Part shown: positions 17,796-29,095 of the stretch, piece after piece | Layout: the number at the start of each line of letters is the position of its first letter | Position numbering within the stretch: position 1 is the first letter of the stretch | Source of the DNA: Pycnopodia helianthoides | Taxonomy: Eukaryota; Echinodermata; Asteroidea; Forcipulatida; Asteriidae | Reading direction: 5' to 3' | Length of the DNA stretch: 64,000 nucleotides | Assembly: GCA_032158295.1 (NCBI GenBank) | Contig: CM063244.1 | Span: 27,397,848-27,461,847, forward strand | The notes under the pieces: generated by a model | What the model was told of the DNA's origin: nothing | The model's database searches: none | The model's input: the letters and a program-made list of their open reading frames with translations, nothing else | Program-made: the position numbers and the translations under genes

Positions 17796-18199
17796 TAAAA
17801 TTGGACCCAGACTCCTAAAAGAGAGTTTAACCAGAATGTACGTGTGTGTATTTTTGGTTGTGTAGCGGTAATACAACCAGCTTCAAACGAGTCATTGACG
17901 AATCACTCATAATTGTGGCTAGACTCTTTTTTTTTATTTTAAGTTTCTAAGGATGAGTGGGATGTAGAACTTAGCAGATTAAGAGCTACATGTACATGTA
18001 TGTAGTCACGTACTGTACATACATGTAGGGGGGCCTTGGGCAGACAGGAATTTGAACCCAGTGTGGGCAAGTTTATTGTAATTTGGTATGACGAACACAA
18101 ACATAAATGTGACACGCCTAATGTTGTAAATAAATCATTCTGAGTAATGAAACCAAGCAACTCCATGAAGCACTGTACAGAGGCCTTCACATTTATAGA

Positions 18200-18500
18200 G
18201 AAGATGTGGCGTGTTGTGGCTAAACAGTCAAGCGCATCGGACTCAGCTCTGGTGTTCTGAACAGCAGAGTGTGGGTTAATTCAAGTACCGGTCTTGACAC
18301 TTGCGTCTGAGCAAAATACTTAACCTTTATTGATTTGTCCTTTGGATGGGACGTAAAGCCGTATGTTCTGTGTGTTGTGTAAGGCACTTAAAAGAACCCA
18401 GTACACTTTCCGCTAAGAGAAAGGGTTTGCCTCGGTGTTTCTGGCATGGTTGGCAATTCCATGTGAACAACTGACCTTGCCCGTGTGACCCCTGAGAAGG
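18200..18500 (+). repeat. SINE with tRNA-like head and conserved central domain
   Basis: The head (TGGCTAAACAGTCAAGCGC, GGACTCAGCTCTGGTGTTCT) resembles a tRNA-derived promoter. The body (CCTTTGGATGGGACGTAAAG, AAAAGAACCCAGTACACTT) is a conserved SINE core found widely in marine animals. A second copy lies at 63645-63870. Confidence 0.65.
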
Positions 18501-19538
18501 GGTTTTGGTGCAGTATCTATCAAGAGAAGACAAGATTAAGAAATGTCAGACAGGACTGAAAACCCCATCCAAGTCTAAGTCTCTTGGATGAGGCTATTAG
18601 ATTCGAATTGGGGTCCAAAAAGGTGAAAGGCAAGGCAAGCCCTAACCGCCATTAGGTGTTTTGAGGCATCCAGCTGTTCTGCATCAAAATGCAACACAGT
18701 TGAAATGAAAACCCTTCTAACTGTAGCAAAATGCTGTATTGTAAAGTGAACTGGTTTACGCCAGCCTTGGCCCTATAGGTGTTTACCCTGCTAAATGTAC
18801 TAATATGTTTTGAAGTTTGCTTGGGACCCTGATTGCACAAGAACATTGTAAGTGGGCATGTGAAACACTGCTAAATGCTGCCCATTGCAACAGAAATTTT
18901 AATTGACTGCTATTCTAACTGCAAAAAACTACAACAATTTTTACCATACATTTGGTGCATTTTGTTTCATCAATTTTTGCCAGGGATAGGGCTAAGACAA
19001 CCTGATCCCAACAACATGTAGAGTTGTTCAATTGTTCTTTCCTAAGCCACAGAGTTATTCTCTGGGCCCTCTGGTTTTAGAAAAATCAAACACTTTTGAT
19101 CTCTGGCTGTGCTCCGCGTCATCAGTGGGCCCATGTTGCAGGCTGCCAAAGGGGTCTTTACATGCCTGCAGCTCGACCAAATTGTAGGGCGCATCCTCCC
19201 CAATTCATTTTCTCAGCTGTGAGTAAGGGTTACTAAGGATGATTAGCCTCCCAAATTATTATTAAATTATTATTAATATGTGCTGGAGGTTTAAATGTGT
19301 ATCATGGAACAGTGGTATTGTTGTTTAAAGTAACATCGTTTTCTTTGAACTTGTGTTACAGCTCTAGTACAACCGAATGTCCTTTTTGAATTTGTGCAGA
19401 TAATACAAGCTGTCCAACCTGATGTTGTTATGGGGGAGCTGTAAAGGACGTCTTAGTATCTTACAACTTAATGAGGAGACATTACTTGAAGAGGCTAAGG
19501 ATTTGAACATAGAGAAGCTTCGGATTTCCATCAAGCAG

Positions 19539-19661
19539 GTAATGAGAAGACTTGAGGTCATAGTAGGAGCAAGTAATGAGAAGACTTGAGGTCATAGTAG
19601 GAGCAAGTAATGAGAAGACTTGAGGTCATAGTAGGAGCAAGTAATGAGAAGACTTGAGGTC
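19539..19661 (+). repeat. 34-bp minisatellite beginning at the TraB exon donor
   Basis: The unit GTAATGAGAAGACTTGAG + GTCATAGTAGGAGCAA occurs 3.6 times (starts 19539, 19573, 19607, 19641). The first base is the first base of the intron, so each unit restates a 5' splice site, CA(A/G)GTAATGAG. The same design as the plexin A array at 7604-7990. Confidence 0.85.
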
Positions 19662-22600
19662 ACAGGCAATCAAACGATCAAATATGTAGGAGCAGATTAT
19701 ATGAGATGAAGTATGTGAATAATTTTGTGAAGAAATTAGAATGCAATGTAAATATATAATTTATCATTGTACATAATATTCGTGTGTGTGAGGTATTTTT
19801 AATAGAAAATATGATACATGTAAATGTCAGAATATTAGGCTCAAAAAAAGGTTCTGTTTCCGATTGCATGTCATTTAAAAATAGGGTCGGTAGGTCGGAA
19901 AGTTTTTTTATTCTGTTTTTTTTATTATTCTGATACGATTGACGATACGTCCACGATCGTTCATGTGTTGAGCACAATCAACGGATTTGCACAGCGAATT
20001 AGGCAAAATTGCGCGCAAACTGTAGTTTGCGCTCTGCAGATTTGGCAGTTAATTTGCCCGACCTTGCAAAATGTGCGCAATCTTAAATTTGCGCCCTTTA
20101 GATTGGCAGTTCAAGCGGCCGATCGGGCAAAAATGTGCGCAATCTGCAGGTTGCGCAAATCCTTGGAATGTGCTTCACACAGCACCGTGTACACACGTGC
20201 GAGATGCGCATTGCATTGTGGGTATTTTTCGCTTGTTGTCGAGTCAGTGGACATCGCAGGCTCAAATCACAGAGATACTGTAAGTTTTTCTTGATATGTT
20301 CTGGTTTTTATTTCAATGTTTCCTAAAACATGTTAAGTGTCATTTCAGGTAAATACTTAACATATGTGTCCACGGTCAATTTTTTTTATTTTAAATACTT
20401 TGTGGGTGGAAGATACAAGTAAAACAAATCAACATTTCAAATCCATATGTAGCCCGTTGTCATGGTAACAGCTCATTTTGTGTTTTGGGCATTTCAGGCC
20501 GATTTGGGGGTCTGAAAGCTGTTTTTTGCTCATATTTGTAACTCCACCCTACCAAAATGCAAAGTTATTTCATAAAACCTTTTATATCATCACAAAGTAT
20601 CATCCTTGGCTTTACTTTATAAAAAATATTATTGCTCTAACTTTCACCCTTTTGCTCTTTTTGCATCATGCATTAGAGCATGTTTTTAGAAATTGCAAAA
20701 TCAACATTTTTACCCTATTTTTCGCCCTCAAAATGTCAATTTGCCAGGGGTCTCAGATAATTTTCCTTTCTGTCGTAGGAAACCACAATTCTGAACCCAG
20801 CATGCATGGAATTCCGGACATAAGGAACATTTTAGCTAAGCTTCAGCTTCCCTCATCAGGTTTTAATATAAAAATATTTTCTTAGAAAACTGTTTGCAAT
20901 GGAATGGGATCTAAATACTCTGGACTCTGTCGCGTTGTACATGTATCAGGCCTTCCGCTTAAGCTTTTTGTAAAGTAGCCCACCAGACCAGTAAACTGTG
21001 CATTTTACTTGCCCCAAGGAAGTTTCAGTAGCCCAGATTTTAAACAGGAATTGCCTGTGTTAATGTTAACAATCACAACCAGTTTAATGATCAAATGCAG
21101 TTATATTCAAACACTCAATAACGATCTGAAAAAGAAGAAATAAGCATTTTAAACAAGTAGGTTGCTCAGTTTTTAGAAACCCACAGGGCAAGTTGAGAAG
21201 TGGTGTTTACTAGCCCATAGCATTTTTTACTAGACAATGTAACAGTACGCCGGGCTAGTGTTAAGGGCAATGTATGCAACGGAGAGTACAGCTTGGGCTA
21301 CCGTTGTTGGTACTTGGTAGGATGCCAGTCTCCGTTGCACTGCACCAATCACATCCAGGGTGTGAAGCTTCTCGGTAAAATTTCTGTATCTGACTGCCAC
21401 TTTTTTACCCATTATGAAATGAAATAGTATTGATGACTGAGTAAAAAAGTAAAAGTCGGATACAAACAATTTTCCAGAAAATAAACTGCAGATCCATGCT
21501 TCCGTTTTAAACATATTTTTGTGTGGGCACGTGTTCTCAAGCCCCATAAATAGGGCCAATCCACTTTGTATCCTTGGCCCTTTGACCAATTCAGTCCTTT
21601 CTCTTTGCCCCGATGTTGTATTGGGGGGTTTGTTCTTGATCATAAAATTTACCATTCGAATGGTACTGTACTTGTATGTAGCCAATCTGCCAAAATTTAT
21701 TGTTAAAATGTCTCACATTTAAAAAGCTCAGTACCCAATGATAAAGTTAACAATTTAATTCCGGTCATAAGGAATATGTGAAGAGAGCTTCAGCTTCCTC
21801 CATCAGTTTAACTTTAAACCCCAATATTTTGTTATAAACAGGACCTTTATACCATGGACTCTGTACTTACATGTAGATGTAAAAGTCTCACAGCTTTTTT
21901 ACAATAAATAGAAAATTATCCATTGACTCCTAAACTTCTATCCTCTGCTCAATTTGAAATAGGGAGTCTCAAGGCCCACCGAGTTATTCTCCCTTCAAAT
22001 ATAAACACCCCTACACCTGTGGAGCATCAATCTTTTTATTTTAGCCCTCCAATCTGAGAGGTAAATAGTATAGAATATTTTGAGAGCCTACAAAATATTA
22101 ATTACGGCCATCGCTCTTTTTTCTCCCTATTTAGTGGGTTGTACCCTTAGTGCAAGGAAACAAACTAGCGCCATCTTCAATTTAAAAGACAAGGTATTTT
22201 CCTTTATTATTTTTCAAGCTGAAACTGTTGTTTCTCTTTGTATACCTATAGCATATTGTTGTATCTGTTATCATGGTTATATTTGAATGTGTAGGTTGAC
22301 TGTATGTAAAACAAGGTTAGGTAAGGTAGAGGTTGGTAGAAGAAGAAAAATATGACGTACCTGTTAATATTTTGTATCAAAGCATGACATGGCAGTCTGT
22401 ATTTTCCCATTACCGATGTCACTGTATAGGATGTGTTCTATCATAAAGACAATATCAATACTGTTGACCAGAGATTGATTGCAAAACTCAGTTGCTACTC
22501 AAAATCATCATTTGCTAACTCAATGTTAGCATTCAGTGTGCACAAAACAAGTTCAGTCTAAATATTCTGCTGATGCAAGAATTGCTGGACGAAATCGTTC

Positions 22601-23290
22601 CTTATTGACTCAAGCTCTTATAAATATCCTGAGGAATTACATGGATTTATGTTTACATTTTATACTAGGGTTCTAATTGGCTCTTCACATGTTGGGGGAA
22701 AATGGGTACAAATAATCAAATCATTGTAAATTAAGTCATAATTTATTCTGATAGACCTAAAGGTTCATTTTCTTCTTGATAATCTAGTTAGCTGGTTAGT
22801 TTGGTTCACTTTGATCTGTGATCTCTGGAATTATTGCAGAGTGATACTCCAGATCTCATACTGGTATCAAGTCTGAATTTGACCTCCAGACTCAGAGTGC
22901 TCATTACACATTGGTACATATGTATGAGAGTGAATCAAAACTAGTGTTTAAACACAAGATACACAAGATGTTTAAACAACGTTCTTACATTTACCGATAA
23001 AAACTTGTTTTCAGTTTTTTAGCTTCCAGGGTAAATTGAGTTTTGTCTAATTTTTTCTAGATCATTTGTGAACATGGTAAAATCATACATCTAGGCAGCT
23101 CTATGCTGTATAGATGTAGGTTCCAAGAAGTCTTGATTTCTGAGGAGCTGTGTGCGTGCACCGACAAAGCTGTCTTTCATGGCTGCTTTACTGGGCTCTA
23201 GTGATGAACACGTGTTGTCCATGGCTTATTAGCACTACGCACCGCACCACACAATGTTCCACATGAACGACAGCGACAGATGTAGATGTA
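19662..23290. other. Gene-poor stretch, nothing convincing
   Basis: No exons, RNA genes or full mobile elements recognised. Around 19990-20160 short GC-richer words (TTTGCGC, GCGCAAA, TTGCCCGA) recur, with a 20-nt palindrome at 20013-20032. The long minus ORF at 21230-21685 has no domain I recognise. Confidence 0.4.
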
Positions 23291-23385
23291 GGTACGAGAG
23301 CAGGGCAACATCAGACCTCGAATTACAAGGCGGCCATGACGGCCAGTGCCGTCCATGCCCTTGTAACTGGTCGTGGTGCCCCTCA
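23291..23385. repeat. Left arm of a 95-bp inverted repeat
   Basis: Begins GGTACGAGAGCAGGGCAACA and ends GTCGTGGTGCCCCTCA. It is the reverse complement of 24726-24820 with only one mismatch that I can find. The arms enclose 1.34 kb. Confidence 0.8.
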
Positions 23386-24725
23386 AAATAATACCCTTTT
23401 CACGGCTTTTCACTTTTCCCTGTTGGCCGCCGTGCCATTGGCTGTCGTGCCCTTTTAATGAAAGTTCAATATTGACTTGTTTTAGTTTTCAGCCGACGAT
23501 GTATCTTGTGCTTGTGCCCTCCAAAATGTTGAATACTCAAAGGCCAAAGTGGCCTTGCCCTAAACAAATTGTAACTTCAGGCCTGCACCGTATGCATTGA
23601 CGTAGAGGGGTAGCCCTGTGAATCCAAATCATGATTGGTTTAAAGGGACACACTGGCTTTGCTGGGCTATTTGGGTTACAAAATACACAATGTAGACTAA
23701 AACATGATTACAAAGGTCTTCCTAGAATGGAGAAGAATGGTTCATTAAAAAAACCATCAAATTTTGGCGTTTTCGAGCATTTTTCAAAAAACAAATGTCA
23801 CATGACTTTTCGGAATCAAAATGTGGTTCCGAAGTTAATTTTACTTCCAGTCGTACAAAACTAAATTACTGAACCGAATTTAAGTCTTTTTTTACAATTA
23901 TTCATGAGTATTTGACTAAAAAGACTATGTATTCAGTTTATGGATACAAATTGTAAATAATGATGAAAAAATTGAACGTAAGATTCGCATTCAGTGAGTC
24001 CGTGCAACGGAAGCTTTTGACGCATCAGCGTGGGGAGGTAGCGGGTAAATCTTGGGGCATGTCCCGTATGCGCCCGTACAGCCGGTGTCGTGTCTCGTGT
24101 GGCCAGAGAGACATACCACGGGGGCATGTGGAGGGGTAGGGATCCAGACCATTAATTACATTTTGTTTTACAAGGGTTTTAGTCTGTAGCCCTAGCTATT
24201 AACCCACTAACTATTGTCACGTTACGTGATGCCTACGCTACACATGCGGCGGGACAAAGACGAATAGCTGCACGAAGTCCACATAATACATGTTGGTGTG
24301 GAACGGACTGTGTTTATGTCCATTTTTTTTATTACACGTGAATTTGTGCTTGATGGATATGAAGACTGGATCCTCATGCCTCGCCATTGTCATAATTAAT
24401 ACATAAACAGTTGCAACGGCTGGAAAAGCATATAGGCTGACCTTTGACCCCGTTTTGTTTTTTCACATTTTTCGTTAATTACGTGACTTTTTGATGATTA
24501 TTTTTTACAACCATCTAAAAATTATTGTCTGTGATTCTACATCACTCAATTAGGTAAATAGTTAGCCGGTGTGTCCCTTCAATGTCACAACGGATTCAAT
24601 GTATCACATGCAGCAGATAAAAGTAATGCTTTGTGTATTCACAAGGCTCTGAAAACTCTCGCAGTGATTTCAGATTGTTTTTCTTTACAGTTAGGCCCCC
24701 AGTTAGGCGTTGATGTCAAGCCCTC

Positions 24726-24820
24726 TGAGGGGCACCACGACCAGTTACAAGGGCATGGACGGCACTGGCCGTCATGGCCGCCTTGTAATTCGAGGCCTGA
24801 TGTTGCCCTGCTCTCGTACC
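24726..24820. repeat. Right arm of the 95-bp inverted repeat
   Basis: Begins TGAGGGGCACCACGACCAGT and ends TTGCCCTGCTCTCGTACC. The interior between the arms (23386-24725) shows no transposase or other recognisable protein. Confidence 0.8.
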
Positions 24821-24986
24821 TATATCTGTTGGTAGTGCTCATGTCACGTACACTAGCAATACTACCACTAGTTGTTACCCTGGGAAAGAGTTTGTGGACG
24901 TGTTCAGGCATTGCGGGTCGCACTAAAAGCCGACAACTGACGATGCTTGACAACAACTGCTGACAAAAAATTTTAAAACATCATTT

Positions 24987-25630
24987 TAAGCTTGGGCGAT
25001 ACCTCGATATTATCGAATATCGCGATACTAGTTCTGAAATGATTACGATATTGGGTCAATTTTTTTTTAATCGTGATATCGGTAAATCGCAAAATCATTA
25101 AGTATCGCGATGTATTTCCTAGCCGAGAAGATTTTGCAACAATAAATCTCCTAGTCGAGCAATTTGCTGCAACAAAGAGCTGCAAGTCACAGACCGCAAC
25201 CGCAAGATTGCCCAACAGATCCGATCAGACGGGGTTTAGTCTTTGAAAAAACAAACATCAAAGCCTTAGCGATCAGGCGGTCTCACACAGACGGGTGTTA
25301 TCACGTGCGTTATCACGTAAGTGTTGCATACGTGCGAGTAGCGTGATTAATTAGTTATGCACACATATAGAACAGTCTGTCATGCGCAGTTAACACATTA
25401 AATATGTGTAAGTAATAGGCCCAGGTTTTCATACCATAGGTTTAGAGTAAAACCCGAAGAATACTTGATTGGAACAACAGAAGAAATTAGAAGTCATTCA
25501 TAGCCACAACTCACACCGTGAGATTTGTAGAAGAATGACGCCATCAAAAATTAATTGCGATAATATCGAATATTGCGATATATTCTCGACGATATATCGT
25601 GTGTGAAAAAAGGGATATCGCCCAAGCTTA
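24987..25630. repeat. DNA element with AAGCTTGGGCGATA inverted ends
   Basis: About 640 bp bounded by TAAGCTTGGGCGATA and TATCGCCCAAGCTTA. Next to both ends are AT-rich palindromic words such as TATCGAATATCGCGATA. No coding potential. A TA target duplication is possible but cannot be separated from the palindromic ends. Confidence 0.7.
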
Positions 25631-27640
25631 CATACATTTGAACATAAGTGAACCATGAAATGTATGTAAAAGAGTCACCTCTAATCTGTTGTATTTTTAA
25701 CTGTAAAAAAGGTTTATTTTACCCCCAATTAGTAACAACTAGTAGTGTCGGCCATGTTGTCTTTCAACCGTACGTGGACGATACCATTATACTGCAGGGG
25801 TAAGAAACAAAATAAGAAAAAAGCAAAAAGCAGTAAATACAAAAAAGAGATGTCGCCAGGCATTGTCAGTTGTTGGCTTCTAGTGCGACCTAGCATTGCA
25901 GATGGATCACAGCTTGCCCCTGGAATCATTAGAGCATGAGAGGGGCGAGGTGACGCTGTGCGCTAATCCACAATAAATGTAGCCAATGCCCTTTGTTTAG
26001 GACAATTTATACCATTGTCTTTGATTGATGAAAAATAATAACTATGACTATTAGGGCTTATGCTAAATTAGAGTTTAGCAGGGAGTTGTTTTTTTGTTTC
26101 TCAGTTCTCTCATATGTCAATGTTATTTTCAAATGATTTATACAGAACTTTTGTGTGGTCAGAGTTTGTTAATTTGATTTCGGTCCCAGTCGGCCAAAGC
26201 TACAACACTGCATGTCTTCACCCTGAGTGCTATTTTGTCATTTTTTGTATGTCAAGATCATTTCAAATCATTGCCTGCATCTTTAATAGTAAAGTTCAAC
26301 TCAAATACCTCATATTGCTTTAGGAACAAGACCAGATGATAATTTATACAGACATGACTCTGCTGTTTCTATGACTGTTTATGACTACAGTGTAAGTCAT
26401 AATTTTTTTAAGACACCTATTCAATAATTTAAAAAAATTAACACTGTAATAAGTGTTGCTTTGCTTTTTCAATTCATGTTGAGGGGCCCTGTTAGGTAGA
26501 GATGACATACGGTACTGGATACATACTTTGCAGTCTTTCTGATTATGATTATAGAGTCTTTGAATTGAAATAAATACCTGTATGTACTGCAATATGCATT
26601 ATTAATGCCCACAGATACAAACATAATTGTTGACACAAAAACACAGATTGAAAACTATGCAAAGTAAAAGTAACACATTGGCCACAAGAAAGCATTTTAA
26701 TATTGCCTGAGATACGTAAGTTAATGAAGCACAGATTCTAGTTTTCAGTTGATGGTACATGGTATTGGTACATGTAGGCTTGTAAACTGTACACTGTACA
26801 CTGTACAATGGTATCAATGAATGAATGCAAGTTAAAACAGAAACCTGCAGTCATTAGCCATGCCCAATCATACATTTTGACAATATTCACTTCCTTTTTT
26901 TAACTCTTCTTACTTTACTCTGATCTTTTTTTATTTCATGTCCCCCTCCTCATGTCCCCCAGTATCTTGGAAGCCCATAACCATGGTAACAAGAGACCCA
27001 TAAGATCCTAGTCAGTCTCAGACTCCCAGGGCAGATGCTGAAGACTCTACCAGTGAAGTTCTGAAGACACTACAGGGAGAGTTGGAGATGTACAACAAAC
27101 AGGAAGCTCACAATGACACATGAATGAGAAGTAAGCAATATTCTTGATTCACTGGGAACATTTATTTCTTGTTAAAATCTCTTGTTGTGTCAGGTTTAAA
27201 GATCTTCATGAATAGACAGTTCAATAATAAGAGGTTCTTCTTAAGTATAAAAAAAACAGGTTATATCGTTATAAGCTGTTTCCCATTATACTAGTTTGGA
27301 CTAGGATTTCAAAAATGTTTGCATCATTTTTTACAATACTTGGATCAAATTTGTTGTTGTTGAGAATATCAAAGTATAGACAACAAATTTTCATGAGTTT
27401 GCAGTAGGATATACTTTTCTCTTTTGAGAACAATAAATGAAAGCCCTCATTTTTCACTGTGACTGGGCTGTAAGCCATGCTGATAATCAGCCATGGCATG
27501 CTGGAATATGGCTCTAAATTTGACGCGAAACTTGTTGAGCTTTGAATAGTTTATTCTCACTATAGACAGTGGGCTGGCTGGATACTCCTGCATTGAACCT
27601 GTCCCTGGTCCAGGCTGGACAATTAATGTATTGCTATGGA
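25631..27640. other. No recognisable gene
   Basis: Around 26945 a pyrimidine-rich tract ends in AG, followed by an open plus-strand stretch to a TGA near 27121 (SQTPRADAEDSTSEVLKTLQ). It could be a terminal exon, but I cannot tie it to a gene. The rest shows nothing. Confidence 0.35.
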
Positions 27641-28231
27641 CTATTTGGTACACTTTACTCCTTTAGTGATGATACATCCAATGTACTTGCCATCAGGACT
27701 GTAATGGTGGATGTCACCCGATTTTGTATCGGTATTCCTTACAACAGAAATATAGATGCTCCCATTCTTGTCCACAACACACACCAATGAGCCTCCCATA
27801 CCTCCCAGACTGACTTATACCTACTGAGAATATCACTTTACCAGTGTAGTCTATTGATTCTAACTTACTGCTAGCCTGGTTGGTGTAGATGAGTCGCTGA
27901 TTGTAGGTAGTCAAGTAACCACCAATCCCTGGAGCTGGCAGTGTTCTGATGAGGGATCCATCTGGGTAGTATCTAGGGATCTCTGCCTCGTTACGATAAC
28001 CCAATGCTATCAGATTGTTGTCATCTACTGCAATACATGATGGGTTACTGCCTGGATTGATGAAGGAGCTGATAATTCCTGTTGAAGATCTTGACTGTTT
28101 CATCATCTAGAACAATGAGCTCATCATTCTTGTTCACAGTCACTCTGCTTGGTCTAGTAAGACCTTTGATTGATAGTTCTTGTGGGATGACAGTGGATTG
28201 AGGATTGCTCTCTGCTGCAGTGTTGTGACCA
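27641..28231 (-). pseudogene. TRIM/NHL-like beta-propeller pseudogene fragment
   Basis: The minus strand reads NPQSTVIPQELSIKGLTRPS, VTVNKNDELIVLDDETVKIF, then in a second frame NPSCIAVDDNNLIALGYRNE, LIYTNQASSKLESIDYTGK, then in a third frame NGSIYISVVRNTDTKSGDIH and a stop at 27641. The periodic strand pattern resembles the NHL-like propeller of tripartite-motif proteins. At least two frameshifts and no introns within the segment suggest a dead, possibly retrocopied, fragment. Confidence 0.65.
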
Positions 28232-28330
28232 GAGGTTTTTTAGAACCGGTTAATTTTCACAGACGTGTGTAGCGAGGAGCGAGCAAAACAAGGGACTGAG
28301 CGCTTGCGTGAGGCATTTATCAGGGGTCCA

Positions 28331-28365
28331 AAGGGGGCGGCGCCCCCTGAGGGCACCGCCCCCTT
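28331..28365. repeat. GC-rich hairpin
   Basis: AAGGGGGCGGCGCCC, loop CCTGA, GGGCACCGCCCCCTT; 14 of 15 pairs. An island of GC in AT-rich DNA, probably from a repeat element. Confidence 0.6.
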
Positions 28366-28589
28366 GTCTGAAAATTGTACATTTTACACCAAAAAGTACA
28401 TATGTTATATGGGTTCTACTTCTAGACACTAAAAACCTAAAAGACCTTTACTTCCGGTCGTACCGGAAGGTCAAAGTTTGCCTCTGTGTAATTCTTTACA
28501 AAAACACTTTCCTTGTAAAAACATTAACTTCTGTATATCAGATCAACTTCAAAATAACACCATGTTAGGACCGTCCCAGATAGCATGCG

Positions 28590-29095
28590 AACATTGAATC
28601 AACGTTGATATTTGGTTAGTGTGGTTGATTTTTGGTAAGTATGGATTATTGTTCATTTGCTAACGTTAATTTAACGTTAATCTAATCTTACGAACAACGT
28701 TAAGTCAACGTTTGTTTTAGGTTTTCATGGTTGGTTTGTTTTTGGTTGAAAATTAACGTTTAATCAACGTTTGTTACAGGTTGTCATGGTTGGTTCGTTT
28801 TTGGTTGGTAAAATAATGTTTAATCAACGTTTGTTTTTTGTTGTCATGGTTGGTTCATCTTCGGCTGGTAAAATAACGTTTAATCAACGTTTGTTTTAGG
28901 TTTCAATTGTTTGCCCATTTTTGGTTGATAAAATAACGTTTTATCAGCGTCTGTTCTTGGTTTGGATTGTTTGCCAATTTTTGGTTGATGAAATCACAGT
29001 TAATTCAACGTTTGTTTTAGGTGTTCATGATTGTTCTGTTTTTGGTTGATAAAATAACGGTAAATCAATGTCTGTTGCAGTTTTTCAGTGTCGAA
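28590..29095. repeat. ~60-bp minisatellite with AACGTT core
   Basis: Seven to eight degenerate units of TAATCAACGTTTGTTTTAGG + TTGTCATGGTTGGTTCGTTT + TTGGTTGATAAAATAACGTT. A related stray unit lies near 29945-29975 (AACGTTGAGTCAACGTTG). Non-coding. Confidence 0.8.

Larger units (their letters stand above)
15619..19538 (+). pseudogene. TraB-domain gene, two-exon piece with a frameshift
   Basis: Exon a (15619-15730, start hidden by the gap) encodes ILPDTVSVLEVEGGGKVYLG then GTAHFSENSQEDVAE. Exon b (19400-19538) continues in phase with IIQAVQPDVV...GEL and, after a shift, LSILQLNEETLLEEAKDLN. This is the start of the TraB/PrgY domain: the GTAHFS and QPDVVxxEL motifs match animal TRABD-type proteins. 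Exon b has 139 nt where 141 would keep the frame; CTGTAAAGG lacks the two bases expected for a CTGTGTAAAGG-like sequence (Cys-Lys), giving an immediate TAA. No later exons were recognised in the next 20 kb. It is either a broken duplicate or an assembly indel plus unrecognised exons. The intron (15731-19399) holds a DNA element, an L2 fragment and a SINE. Confidence 0.75.

Noticed and set aside
19539..19661. CRISPR-like array
   Set aside because: The units are contiguous with no spacers, in an animal intron; a simple minisatellite.
21230..21685. 151-codon minus-strand ORF
   Set aside because: No recognisable domain, splice signals or composition bias; length is compatible with chance in 64 kb.
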